In this document: positions 29,798 through 37,116 of the stretch, in pieces
Layout of the letters: every line of letters starts with the position of its first letter
How positions within the stretch are numbered: the first letter of the stretch is position 1
Source: a virus
Reading direction: 5' to 3' (one strand)
IMG/VR virus record: IMGVR_UViG_3300042887_002537
Location: 1-38,413 of that record
Length of the DNA stretch: 38,413 bases
Program-made: the position numbers and the translations under genes
Notes under the pieces: generated by a model
The model's input: the letters and a program-made list of their open reading frames with translations, nothing else
What the model was told of the DNA's origin: nothing
The model's database searches: none

Positions 29798-29912
29798 CTT
29801 TTCTCCTTGCCACCTAAACAAGTCATGCGACTTGGTTTGTGGCTCTCAAGTGCTACTGTCAACCGGAACATCCGGCTGACTCTCCAACTTCCCCCACGGA
29901 GGGGGAAAAAGA

Positions 29913-29938
29913 GGGAGAGGGGCTTTCGCCCCTGTCCC
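29913..29938 (-). terminator. Terminator after 29944-31194
   Basis: An 11-bp stem GGGACAGGGGC/GCCCCTCTCCC (one mismatch) with a GAAA loop, then TCTTTTTCCCCC, the T-tract being a C-run box. Confidence 0.8.
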
Positions 29939-29943
29939 CCATA

Positions 29944-31194
29944 TTAGCCCACACCCACTTGAATGTGGTCGCCATAAGGCGGCTTGACATTCGTGGTCGT
30001 GACCCAAAGGACATCGACTTCGGGCTGATCTCCAAACTCGCCGTAGCCATCGGTGAGGTACACCATAATGTCCACGGGGACTTTCTGCTCCTTGAGGTGG
30101 TCAAACACGGGACGGAAATCGGTTCCGCCGCCGCCCTTGAACGCCGTTGGGCAGGACTGATCGGGACTGATCCAACGCCCGTCATGGACTTCCGCATCAC
30201 ACTCCACAAGGTAAAGAGGGCAGTTGAACTGACGGCGAATCTCATCAATCTCAGCGATTGCCTGAGCCATCTCTGACTCACCAATCGAACCGGAGGTGTC
30301 CACGGCAAAGCCGATCTTCGGGGCATCGTTGCCGTACATGGACGGCAAGTAAAGACCCTGATGGACAAAGCGGCGGTTCGGGGGCATGAAGGTGTAGTGA
30401 TCCCGCAGGATGCGAGTCACGCCAAAGCGGAGGTACTGCTTGAGTGCTTCGCGCCAATCAATCTTGCTGCCCAACTTCTCCGACACGGCACGATCAAGAG
30501 ACTCAGGCATATCGCCCTGCATCTTTGCACGGGCATGGCTCAAGGCGATTGCCTGATCCCAACCCTGCTCGTTGCCCTTCTTTTCGGCACGGCGATCACG
30601 GATCACGATGCCATCGCCATCGCCATCGCCATCCTCGCCCTTGTCGCTGTAGTCAACATCGCCCGAAAGCGTGTAGACCTTCACGGTCTTGGCGTTGCGG
30701 ATGACATCTTCGTAAATCTCCTCAGCGGACATCCCCGCGTACTTCTTGTCAAGCAGGACACCCTTCGGCAGATACTTGGAATCGTTGAAGTTGTCCGACA
30801 GGAGGAGGTTGATGGCGTAGTCAATCGCAACATTCCAAAGCAGCGGATCACGGCTCTGACGGCGATCAATGTGACTGAACGCAGCGTGACCGATCTCATG
30901 CGCGAGGACGAACAACGCCTGATCTTCGGTCAAGTCCTTGAAGAACTTTGCTCCGAAACTGATGTTGCCGTATCGGTCAACACAGGCGGTCGGAACATCC
31001 TTGTCGGACTTGATCGACACCTTGCAGTTCTCCGCAAGCAGTCCCCAAAAGGGAAAGAAGCGGTACATACGGAACACGATGCCCTTCATGCGCTCACGGA
31101 GTTCGTTGAGTTCAGAAGGCGTGAGTCCGACATCCTGAGCGTTGTCGGCAGCAGGAGCGGCGGTTGCGGTGGAGTTGTTCTTCTTCTTTGCCAT
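29944..31194 (-). CDS. VWA-domain metallopeptidase-like protein (DUF2201)
   Basis: 416 residues. N-terminal zinc-peptidase-like domain with AHEIGHAAF (HExGH at 99-103), typical of DUF2201_N. C-terminal VWA-like domain with DTSGS (299-303, MIDAS), GGGGTDF (366-372) and LTDGYGE. In this family the VWA protein works with a MoxR-type AAA+ ATPase, which lies directly upstream (31275-32297). The pair likely remodels or matures a protein complex. Ser/Ala/Asn-rich start. 20 nt after a C-run box. Confidence 0.88.
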   Translation of the reverse strand: MAKKKNNSTATAAPAADNAQDVGLTPSELNELRERMKGIVFRMYRFFPFWGLLAENCKVSIKSDKDVPTACVDRYGNISFGAKFFKDLTEDQALFVLAHEIGHAAFSHIDRRQSRDPLLWNVAIDYAINLLLSDNFNDSKYLPKGVLLDKKYAGMSAEEIYEDVIRNAKTVKVYTLSGDVDYSDKGEDGDGDGDGIVIRDRRAEKKGNEQGWDQAIALSHARAKMQGDMPESLDRAVSEKLGSKIDWREALKQYLRFGVTRILRDHYTFMPPNRRFVHQGLYLPSMYGNDAPKIGFAVDTSGSIGESEMAQAIAEIDEIRRQFNCPLYLVECDAEVHDGRWISPDQSCPTAFKGGGGTDFRPVFDHLKEQKVPVDIMVYLTDGYGEFGDQPEVDVLWVTTTNVKPPYGDHIQVGVG

Positions 31195-31232
31195 GTCCCA
31201 AGTCCTTCGGGGAAGGGGGAAAAAGAGGGAGA

Positions 31233-31258
31233 GGGGGAGAGCGTTGCCGCCCTCCCCC
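31233..31258 (-). terminator. Terminator after MoxR-type gene
   Basis: An 11-bp stem GGGGGAGGGCG/CGCTCTCCCCC with one mismatch and loop GCAA, then CTCTCCCTCTTTTT. Confidence 0.7.
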
Positions 31259-31274
31259 CACTCCTGCGGGGGGA

Positions 31275-32297
31275 TTACTTCTTGATCCCGTACTTCGTCA
31301 GCAACTTCTCATGGGTCAGCACCCACTTGTGAGCAGACTTGCTCTCACACACAGCGGTCTTGACATGAGGATCGGAGGTGAGAGTACGGACAAAGAACAG
31401 ACACGCGATCTCCGGGGACAGGGCAGACACGATCTCACAGCACCGATCCGCGTTCGTGGTCACGAACTTCTTGTCACCACGGGACAGGCGGGAAGCGAGA
31501 GCCATCGCCACAGCGTAGGAAATGCTGATCTTCTTGGGGTTCTCCTTGAACTCAGCCTTCTTCGCAATCAGAGCGTCAATGTCGGGCATATCCCGAATCT
31601 CCGTCCGATACGCCGTGAACTCCGCAGCAGCACCCTTGCCGACAAGAGGCTCCATGTCCTCCTGCTCGTCAAGACCCGCCTGAAGGAACTTCGACACGCG
31701 ATCCCACGAACGGGGGGAGGCAAAGTTGGCGTACTCGTCCTTCGGATCGGTCGTGAGCAGACCGGGGCGGAAGTTGAGGAAGCCGATCACATGGTCGTGA
31801 ACTCCCGCACCCATCGCCCACGCAGACCAAGCCTCAACGGACGGCTCGTACTCAACCACGGCAAAGCGGTTGCGGAGCGGTGCGGAGAGCGGGTTGACAT
31901 GAGCCTTGTGGGAAGCCTTGTTTCCCGCAGCCACGATGTACCAACCATCGCCCAACTTATGCGGACCACACTTGCGATCAAGGATGATCTGAAGCGCAGC
32001 GTTCTGCACGGCAGCGGGGGCGGTGTTCAACTCATCAAAGAAGATGATGCCCTTGCCTTCAGCCGGGATGAACTCAGGACGCGCCCACTCAACCACGGAC
32101 TCACCATCGCCGTTCTGCTTGACGGTCGGCAGACCACGCAGGTCAACCGGATCAAGCATGGACAGACGGACATCAATCACGGTGTCCCCGTCCGCTGCCT
32201 GATGAACCATCTGCGACTTGCCAACACCGGGCGCACCAAAGATGAAGGTGGGAACACCCGTCTTGCGGTTGCGCTTGATCTTCTCAACGAGATTCAT
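31275..32297 (-). CDS. MoxR-type AAA+ ATPase
   Basis: 340 residues. Walker A GAPGVGKS (21-28), DVRLSMLDPVDLRGLP (42-57), Walker B GIIFFDEL (83-90), sensor-1 N126 in VAAGNK and the R140 region. These are MoxR/RavA-class features. The short N-terminus begins right at the ATPase core. It couples ATP use to the VWA protein downstream. GGAGCAATAACAA precedes the ATG. It lies downstream of tRNA-Gly, with a C-run box 79 nt upstream. Confidence 0.9.
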   Translation of the reverse strand: MNLVEKIKRNRKTGVPTFIFGAPGVGKSQMVHQAADGDTVIDVRLSMLDPVDLRGLPTVKQNGDGESVVEWARPEFIPAEGKGIIFFDELNTAPAAVQNAALQIILDRKCGPHKLGDGWYIVAAGNKASHKAHVNPLSAPLRNRFAVVEYEPSVEAWSAWAMGAGVHDHVIGFLNFRPGLLTTDPKDEYANFASPRSWDRVSKFLQAGLDEQEDMEPLVGKGAAAEFTAYRTEIRDMPDIDALIAKKAEFKENPKKISISYAVAMALASRLSRGDKKFVTTNADRCCEIVSALSPEIACLFFVRTLTSDPHVKTAVCESKSAHKWVLTHEKLLTKYGIKK

Positions 32298-32393
32298 TTG
32301 TTATTGCTCCAAACTTTAGAAACGATTGTATGGTTCTCCCCGCTGGAGTCCCAACGCCCTCAAATCCCCCACCGGAGGGGGAAAAAGAGGGAA

Positions 32394-32465
32394 TGCGGTA
32401 GGGGAGGATCGAACTCCCATGACGGGTTTGGAAAACCCGCGTAATAGCCATTATACGACAACCGC
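32394..32465 (-). tRNA. tRNA-Gly (anticodon TCC)
   Basis: 72 nt. Anticodon stem CGGGT/ACCCG with loop TTTCCAA. T-loop TTCGATC. The D-arm GTATAATGGCTATTAC is glycine-type. The acceptor GCGGTTG/CTACCGC has one T-T mismatch at its sixth pair, so stability may be reduced. Confidence 0.92.
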
Positions 32466-32477
32466 AGTCTTTTGTAA

Positions 32478-32756
32478 TCAATCCGGCTCAATAGTGACCG
32501 TGAGAGCCTTGGACTTCAACTGATCCTGTAACAGTTCAGCGTGTTCCTTGTGCGTCACGGACACCACGGACATCCCTTCCTTATCGACTTCAACAGTCTT
32601 GAGGAGGGCGGTCTGCTTGTCCATTTTGATGATTTCCATGAAAGTCCCAATAACGTGATTGTAGGTGTTCACATCATCGTTGTGAACAATCACCTTGTAC
32701 ATGGGAAGCGGCTTGAATGTGGGCTTGTTGTTTACCAAACTTGTTTCGTTATTCAT
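32478..32756 (-). CDS. clpS: ClpS-like ClpAP adaptor with altered N-degron pocket
   Basis: 92 residues from the ATG at 32756 (GGAGGA 7 nt upstream). MYKVIVHNDDVNTYNHVIGT and EVDKEGMSVVSVTHKEHAEL are clear ClpS core blocks. ClpS binds N-degron substrates and hands them to ClpA; a phage copy could redirect host proteolysis. N26-D27-D28 match E. coli N34-D35-D36. But the pocket His (E. coli H66) is D58 and the gatekeeper Met40 is Tyr32, at the same gap-free offset. Specificity is probably changed. It lies 2 nt after the RadA-like gene in a sigma-70 transcript that also carries tRNA-Gly. Confidence 0.9.
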   Translation of the reverse strand: MNNETSLVNNKPTFKPLPMYKVIVHNDDVNTYNHVIGTFMEIIKMDKQTALLKTVEVDKEGMSVVSVTHKEHAELLQDQLKSKALTVTIEPD

Positions 32757-32758
32757 GT

Positions 32759-33703
32759 TCAATCCTCCGATTGGGTGATGTCTCCGACAGGCTCAATGCC
32801 CGTTGCTGTGTGCTTGAAGCAACCTTGGATACCTGACATTCCCCATCTGTTTTTCGTACAACGGATGGCGAATCCTCCCGTATCACGGTCACGAACTGCC
32901 GTAAATACAGAGTCCACAAGATGTTCCAACACACGACTTCCTGCGACTTGTTCGCGCTTGTTCAACTGACCGACAAGAACGACATGGATGTTGTGTTCCA
33001 CGGCAGCAGCCTTGTAAGCCGCGATGCAGCGTTCCATGCCTGTCTTGTTCTTTGCTTCTTCAAGCATCTGAATAGAGTCAACCACGACAAGATCGGGCTT
33101 CTCCTTGTCAACGACCTTCAACTGCTCCTTCAAAGAGCGGATGTCTCCGCACCTAAACCGTGCGCCTGACTTGATTTGAGACTTTGATACAGTCTTGAAC
33201 TGCTCAAGTGCAAACTCATTTTGCCAATAAAGTGCCTTGAGTGCAGGTCGATAGTCCGGTGCGCTGATCTTGCCGCAGACAGCGATCATGGCGCGAGTCT
33301 TGCCCACGCCGGGGCTTCCCGCAATCAGGCTGATTTGCCCGCGAGGAAATCCCTTGATCTTCCCATCTTCTGAAAAACCCCACAGCATATCAATGTGGTC
33401 GATACCACAAGCAAAGCGGACAAGTTTCTTGTCTGCAATCTTGTCAAGTGAGGTGACCGTTCCACCGCCAATAAGTGCGCTCACTTCTGCATTCTCTTTC
33501 TGATCTGTGCGATACCGTGAACGGCATACGCGAATATGGTTGATAAGGGACTGTTGATCTGACTTCAGTTCAGGGTGTGCGCTCAAGACTGCGCTTACAA
33601 TCTGAGATTCACTCCAACCAAGCATTTGGACCATGAACTCAACTTCACGGTTGAGACTCAGGCTTCCAAGCATTCCTTCGACTGGGATTGATGTTCGTGG
33701 CAT
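32759..33703 (-). CDS. RadA/Sms-like recombination ATPase
   Basis: 314 residues. N-terminal helical part (1-85) in place of the RadA zinc finger. GFPRGQISLIAGSPGVGKT has Walker A (129-136), LVVVDSIQML Walker B (205-214), then VGQLNKREQVAGSRVLEHLV and the RadA-specific KNRWG (284-288). The C-terminal Lon-like domain of cellular RadA is absent. RadA promotes branch migration in recombination and repair; a DnaB-type helicase is less likely given KNRWG. The start codon lies 17 nt after the TATAAT of its promoter without a ribosome site. Confidence 0.82.
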   Translation of the reverse strand: MPRTSIPVEGMLGSLSLNREVEFMVQMLGWSESQIVSAVLSAHPELKSDQQSLINHIRVCRSRYRTDQKENAEVSALIGGGTVTSLDKIADKKLVRFACGIDHIDMLWGFSEDGKIKGFPRGQISLIAGSPGVGKTRAMIAVCGKISAPDYRPALKALYWQNEFALEQFKTVSKSQIKSGARFRCGDIRSLKEQLKVVDKEKPDLVVVDSIQMLEEAKNKTGMERCIAAYKAAAVEHNIHVVLVGQLNKREQVAGSRVLEHLVDSVFTAVRDRDTGGFAIRCTKNRWGMSGIQGCFKHTATGIEPVGDITQSED

Positions 33704-33720
33704 AAAAAGTGCAACCTGTG

Positions 33721-33748
33721 ATTATAGCCTGTGTATGCTATCGTGCAA
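33721..33748 (-). promoter_or_regulatory. Sigma-70 promoter of radA-like/clpS/tRNA-Gly unit
   Basis: TTGCAC, 16 nt, TATAAT on the minus strand. Transcription would start about 10 nt before the ATG at 33703, giving a nearly leaderless message. Confidence 0.8.
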
Positions 33749-33787
33749 GCATATTCTTGCCGCTTTTTGATAGATTACAAACTTTTT

Positions 33788-34762
33788 TCAGTTTGCATCT
33801 CCACTTAGTTGGTACATCCGCCTCAAGGTTCGCATCTCACCCGAAACCTTTGCGCTGCTGTGCATCAGGTTGAAAAAAGGCGGAATAAGGCGACAGGTAC
33901 GAATCACGAAATCCTTGTGACCACCTTCCCACTTGCCGTTCAGGTAGGAAGTCATCCAGCCAGCATCACGGCGGCGGGTCTTTTTGCCACCAACGCTGTG
34001 GTTGTCAAGATCACCCTTGATGCGCTGCATATTCTCCCTGTCCTTGCGGCAGATCGTGCAAATGTGCATGAAAAGATCGTCGTAAATCTCCTCCATGTCA
34101 GGGCGGACAGAACTATCCGAAAGCCCCTCACGGCTCAGGGTGGTGGGAGCATCCATGTCGAACGCATGAGTAAAGCCAAGCGCAGTCTTTGCAACTTGCA
34201 GGATGCGATCCTTCGGCATAGAACGATTACGGACGAAACGATTGAGAAGGAACGGGCGAGAGGCAAAAGCCTTGGCGACAAGCGCAGGATGATCCTCAAA
34301 AAGCCCGTTCCATTGATTGTCCGTAACCTGAACGAAAACCTGACTTTCCATGCAGCCGCTTCCATTGCGACCACCGCCAAAGTCCGATTCGCTCAAGACA
34401 AAGGACAAGATGTCCGGGTTCGTGATGACAGACGGAGCGATATCGCTCTTGCCAAGCATGGTATGACGCTGTGAACCACCCTTGCGGTCACTAAGCACAG
34501 CGTTCAGAAGCGTCATAACCGCTTCCTTGTTTTCGCTCAAGGCTCCCCATACGGCGCTCGTAGAACCATACCCATACCCCTGAGCGATACGCATGGTCGC
34601 AGGAACGCGATAGTCCATCTTGGCAACCTGAGCAATCAGCCCGTGGTCGTAGTAACGGACATTGCTTCCCATGTGACGGACGGCGATCTCGCACAGACTG
34701 CGAACTGTCTCCGTGGGTAGTGACTCAAAGGGGATGTCTTGAAGGCTGAAGTCTGCGCTCAT
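33788..34762 (-). CDS. Hypothetical protein
   Basis: 324 residues. Helical N-terminal part (ESLPTETVRSLCEIAVRHMG), a middle with ALVAKAFASRPFLLNRFVRN, a possible Cys pair (ICTIC) and a basic patch (GGKKTRRRD), then a helical end (MRTLRRMYQLSGDAN). The repeated 'fraction surviving' style helices recall leucine-rich-variant proteins, but no family is certain. The 77-nt leader follows a C-run box. GATAGATTACA occurs on both sides of the gene. Confidence 0.65.
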   Translation of the reverse strand: MSADFSLQDIPFESLPTETVRSLCEIAVRHMGSNVRYYDHGLIAQVAKMDYRVPATMRIAQGYGYGSTSAVWGALSENKEAVMTLLNAVLSDRKGGSQRHTMLGKSDIAPSVITNPDILSFVLSESDFGGGRNGSGCMESQVFVQVTDNQWNGLFEDHPALVAKAFASRPFLLNRFVRNRSMPKDRILQVAKTALGFTHAFDMDAPTTLSREGLSDSSVRPDMEEIYDDLFMHICTICRKDRENMQRIKGDLDNHSVGGKKTRRRDAGWMTSYLNGKWEGGHKDFVIRTCRLIPPFFNLMHSSAKVSGEMRTLRRMYQLSGDAN

Positions 34763-34891
34763 GGGACTGCCGATAGATTACATCAAAGTTTGGGTAGTGG
34801 AAGCGACCGTTGCCGCTTTTCGCCAATCTCCCCTCGGGAGGGGGAAAAAGAGGGAACTTCCAACCATGACATGGCAATCCGATAAAGAGAC

Positions 34892-35611
34892 ATGCCCCGT
34901 CACATACATATCCCGGAGATGGCCGATTGGACATCTTTCTTAGCAAATTCAGCGGAGATCGACAACTATCTGGTGAGCGAGAACGAGCTCCTCAGAGTCA
35001 GGACATCACCTGCGCCTCGGCAACTTGCCCTTGCCATGACAAACTGCTGCAATGAGATCTGGAACTTCGTAACTGCTGAGGGAGCCGTCTCGATATGGGA
35101 GACAACTCAAAAAGTAAACGAGATGCTTCGAAAGGGCGCAGCTGAAGAGCTGGGCCTTACAGATGAGGGGCTGCCACCAGATCACCCCGTTATCCACATC
35201 GTAGATAAAAAAACCTACTTCGAGCACACACCAGGGGAGAAGTTAGTAGAGGAATGGGCATGCCAGTTTGCCGCCCATGACGCCAAAGCCTTGGACTATC
35301 TGGAAAGGGGCTTCTCTCCACTCCCCCTCCAAAAGGAGATTGCTCTCTGGGCGTGGCACAGCCAGTTCTGGATCGCCTCGTTTTCCCCATTTTTTAATTT
35401 GAATGGTATGACAGGCCGCTTTATGACGAACGCAGTGCGCCTTCGTTGGTCCATGCCCCTATGGAGATGCGACTCGGTGCGCGGTGCGTGGAGGGAGAAC
35501 CTGAAGACGTATACCAAGGTTTGGATGAAAAAAGGCCCCTTCCACCCTTTGCCAGACGCAGTGCTACCGAATGTCGAAAAGCTGGATTTGGTTGGTCAGT
35601 CTGAAGAATGA
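34892..35611 (+). CDS. Degenerate Fic-like protein
   Basis: 239 residues, first plus-strand gene. AWHSQFWIAS then FSPFFNLNGMTGRFMTNAVR and LRWSMP follows the Fic active-site helix-loop-helix (H..F..IHPF..GNGR..R). However, the catalytic His is Ser and the GNGR motif is NGMTGR, so AMP transfer is unlikely; a pseudo-enzyme or divergent Fido fold fits better. The start could be 34892 (AAAGAG upstream) or the ATG at 34919. Family call is tentative. Confidence 0.5.
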   Translation: MPRHIHIPEMADWTSFLANSAEIDNYLVSENELLRVRTSPAPRQLALAMTNCCNEIWNFVTAEGAVSIWETTQKVNEMLRKGAAEELGLTDEGLPPDHPVIHIVDKKTYFEHTPGEKLVEEWACQFAAHDAKALDYLERGFSPLPLQKEIALWAWHSQFWIASFSPFFNLNGMTGRFMTNAVRLRWSMPLWRCDSVRGAWRENLKTYTKVWMKKGPFHPLPDAVLPNVEKLDLVGQSEE

Positions 35612-35709
35612 GTGGTTACTAAGAGGTATCGCTCGCCTTCAAGCGGTGCGCGAAGTGGGGTCCGCAGTGCGATGTTTGGTCCCCTGAATTAAAAAAGGAG
35701 ACCAGACTC

Positions 35710-35991
35710 GTGCTTTCAGAAGACGAAGCTATTGACGGCGACAAACTTCTTGGATTCTTCAGTTACGCCATCTATACGGTGGACGAACTGACATCATCTA
35801 TCGAACTTGAGGGAATCCTCAGGGCTGGAGCCATTGCGATGGACCGCATGGCGACACTCGTTCATGAGGGACACGTGTCAGATGATGACTTCCGCACCGC
35901 AAGCGATCTGTACCTCAATCTTCACGCAACCGTTTCAGTGCGGTCTCGTGAGCTCGAGGTCGTCACTCAAGAACTGATTGGGGCATCCTAA
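35710..35991 (+). CDS. Small helical protein
   Basis: 93 residues, start GTG at 35710 with AAGGAGA upstream; that ribosome site lies in a GGTCCCCT/AGGAGACC inverted repeat which could hide it. All helix, acidic (DGDKLLGFFSYAIYTVDELT, EGILRAGAIAMDRMATLVHE). The lipoprotein gene follows without a gap. Confidence 0.6.
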   Translation: MLSEDEAIDGDKLLGFFSYAIYTVDELTSSIELEGILRAGAIAMDRMATLVHEGHVSDDDFRTASDLYLNLHATVSVRSRELEVVTQELIGAS

Positions 35992-36393
35992 ATGAAAAAA
36001 AGCATTGGCCTTACGAGCTTAGTTGTTGCGTTGTCGCTTTTTTCTTCTGGATGCCAAACCACCCCAAACAGTGCCACCAACGCAGGTGCGACGCGTCAAT
36101 CACGTGAAGAGCGGATCATGGTCACGTGGTTTAAATACCATGACGATCTGGTGGAGTCCATTCGGTGCTCCATGAACTCGGACAAGCTTCGATACAACGC
36201 AGAAGAAGCCATGCTTGCTCGTCAGGGGATTGTTCGGGATCTGTCTATCTACTCCCACGAAGGGAAGATGACAAAAGCAGAAACTGACATGTGGTACGAG
36301 AAGCTGCGCATCGCAGTGGGTACCGAAAACATTGCCTACGTTGACGCGTACCAGCGCTTGACCGGTCACACGACCTTACCTCAGGGTCGTTGA
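35992..36393 (+). CDS. Lipoprotein
   Basis: 133 residues. MKKSIGLTSLVVALSLFSSG then C is a signal peptide with an FSSGC lipobox, so it should be lipidated at Cys21 and anchored in a membrane facing the periplasm. The remaining 110 residues are helical with two Cys-free Trp/Tyr-rich stretches. It directly follows the preceding stop. Role unknown; its place next to the lipid genes suggests an envelope task. Confidence 0.75.
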   Translation: MKKSIGLTSLVVALSLFSSGCQTTPNSATNAGATRQSREERIMVTWFKYHDDLVESIRCSMNSDKLRYNAEEAMLARQGIVRDLSIYSHEGKMTKAETDMWYEKLRIAVGTENIAYVDAYQRLTGHTTLPQGR

Positions 36394-36418
36394 AAAAACC
36401 GCTCAAATACAATTTTTT

Positions 36419-36440
36419 GGGGAGGAGATGGCCCCTTTTT
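36419..36440 (+). terminator. Weak terminator before PAP2 gene
   Basis: GGGG...CCCC with a 9-nt loop, flanked by TTTTTT before and TTTTT after. It also contains GGAGGAGA, so it may double as the ribosome site for the TTG start at 36439. Confidence 0.45.
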
Positions 36441-36441
36441 G

Positions 36442-36469
36442 AATGAATTTCTACGTATAGAAATTCATT
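36442..36469 (+). repeat. 12-bp-arm palindrome before PAP2 gene
   Basis: Arms AATGAATTTCTA and TAGAAATTCATT around CGTA. An almost identical copy (different only in the loop) lies at 37883-37910 before the glycosyltransferase. Both are preceded by a GGAG-type site and TTTTTG. Operator or RNA hairpin. Confidence 0.75.
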
Positions 36470-36474
36470 TTACT

Positions 36475-37116
36475 ATGCCACGCCCACTCTCCCCAGAACA
36501 TCACGTCGCGCTCCACAGACCCACAGTCATACTGAAGGAAAATCCACCTCATCTTCCGTCTCCGCCAGACAGTGCTACGGAACTCCTTCAAGTTGTTCAG
36601 CAGATGCGAGATGCTCAAGACGACCCAGAAAGGGTGCTCTTGGTCCAAGTCTTCGATACTTCATTCGTAGATGACTTTTTAAGATTATTACCTCAGGGTT
36701 CAGGCCCAGTATTTCGCCCGCTGCTCGAGCTCATCGCATCAGATACAGAAACCCTTGTTCTAAAAGAAAAAATCTATCACAATCGTCCCAGGCCGAAAGA
36801 AGTAGCAAAGCGCCTGCAGATGGACTTTGAGCCAGCAACATCAGATACAGACCATTCACCCTCGTACCCCTCTGGACACATGGCATGCGCCCGAATCATG
36901 GCTCATGCCCTTGCTGAAAATTTCCCCCACAAGGAAAGTACGTTTATGAAGATGGCCGATTTAGTTGGCCAGAGCAGAGTCGATGGCGGACTCCACTTCC
37001 CATCCGATATACAGGCAGGCGCTCTCTGGGCTGATCTTCTATGGAACAGTGCTCGACGATCTGGCCTTCGCACTCAAGAGCTTATTTCAAATGAAAAAAT
37101 CAAAAAACCACTTTAG
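36475..37116 (+). CDS. PAP2-family phosphatase
   Basis: 213 residues from the ATG at 36475 (TTG at 36439 is a longer alternative with a better ribosome site). The three PAP2 motifs are present: KEKIYHNRPRP, YPSGHMACA and SRVDGGLHFPSD (SRx5Hx3D). Typical members dephosphorylate phosphatidate or similar lipids, or act as vanadium-type acid phosphatases. No strong membrane helices are seen, so it may be soluble or periplasm-associated. It overlaps the next gene by 26 nt. Confidence 0.85.
   Translation: MPRPLSPEHHVALHRPTVILKENPPHLPSPPDSATELLQVVQQMRDAQDDPERVLLVQVFDTSFVDDFLRLLPQGSGPVFRPLLELIASDTETLVLKEKIYHNRPRPKEVAKRLQMDFEPATSDTDHSPSYPSGHMACARIMAHALAENFPHKESTFMKMADLVGQSRVDGGLHFPSDIQAGALWADLLWNSARRSGLRTQELISNEKIKKPL

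Larger units (their letters stand above)
4614..34852 (-). repeat. Dispersed bipartite C-run signal, about 39 copies
   Basis: Sense (minus) strand: CTC[G/T]TTTTCCCCC, 13 nt, then TTGNGG[C/T]. Left ends of the first box: 4614, 5198, 5537, 5767, 6070, 6352, 6816, 7097, 7513, 8100, 8361, 8845, 9346, 9892, 10907, 11586, 12216, 12850, 13831, 14358, 14840, 14919, 15386, 16522, 17325, 17822, 18539, 19493, 20241, 21074, 22313, 23062, 24518, 25458, 29084, 29901, 31215, 32377 and 34840. Almost every copy precedes a minus-strand start codon. TT of the second box keeps its position in nearly all copies, and the third base is G in about 30. In 17 copies the start codon follows the 20th base after the C-run. 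In the rest an AGAAAGGA-type ribosome site is added behind box two, giving 33, 38, 51 nt or longer leaders. Likely a phage promoter/leader module; the exact role is inferred. Confidence 0.85.

Noticed and set aside
34763-34891. Prophage/host boundary or attachment site at the strand switch
   Set aside because: No integrase, no tRNA-based repeat pair and no chromosomal gene; divergent transcription within one phage is simpler, though a chimeric assembly is not excluded.
35379-35390. CTCGTTTTCCCC on the plus strand inside the Fic-like gene
   Set aside because: It lacks the fifth C and the TTG at the fixed distance, and no start codon follows; chance match.
36442-36469. Resemblance of the AATTTCTAC arm to a Cas12a crRNA repeat
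   Set aside because: The stem is 12 bp with a 4-nt loop, unlike the 5-bp Cas12a stem; only two copies 1.4 kb apart, no spacers and no cas gene.
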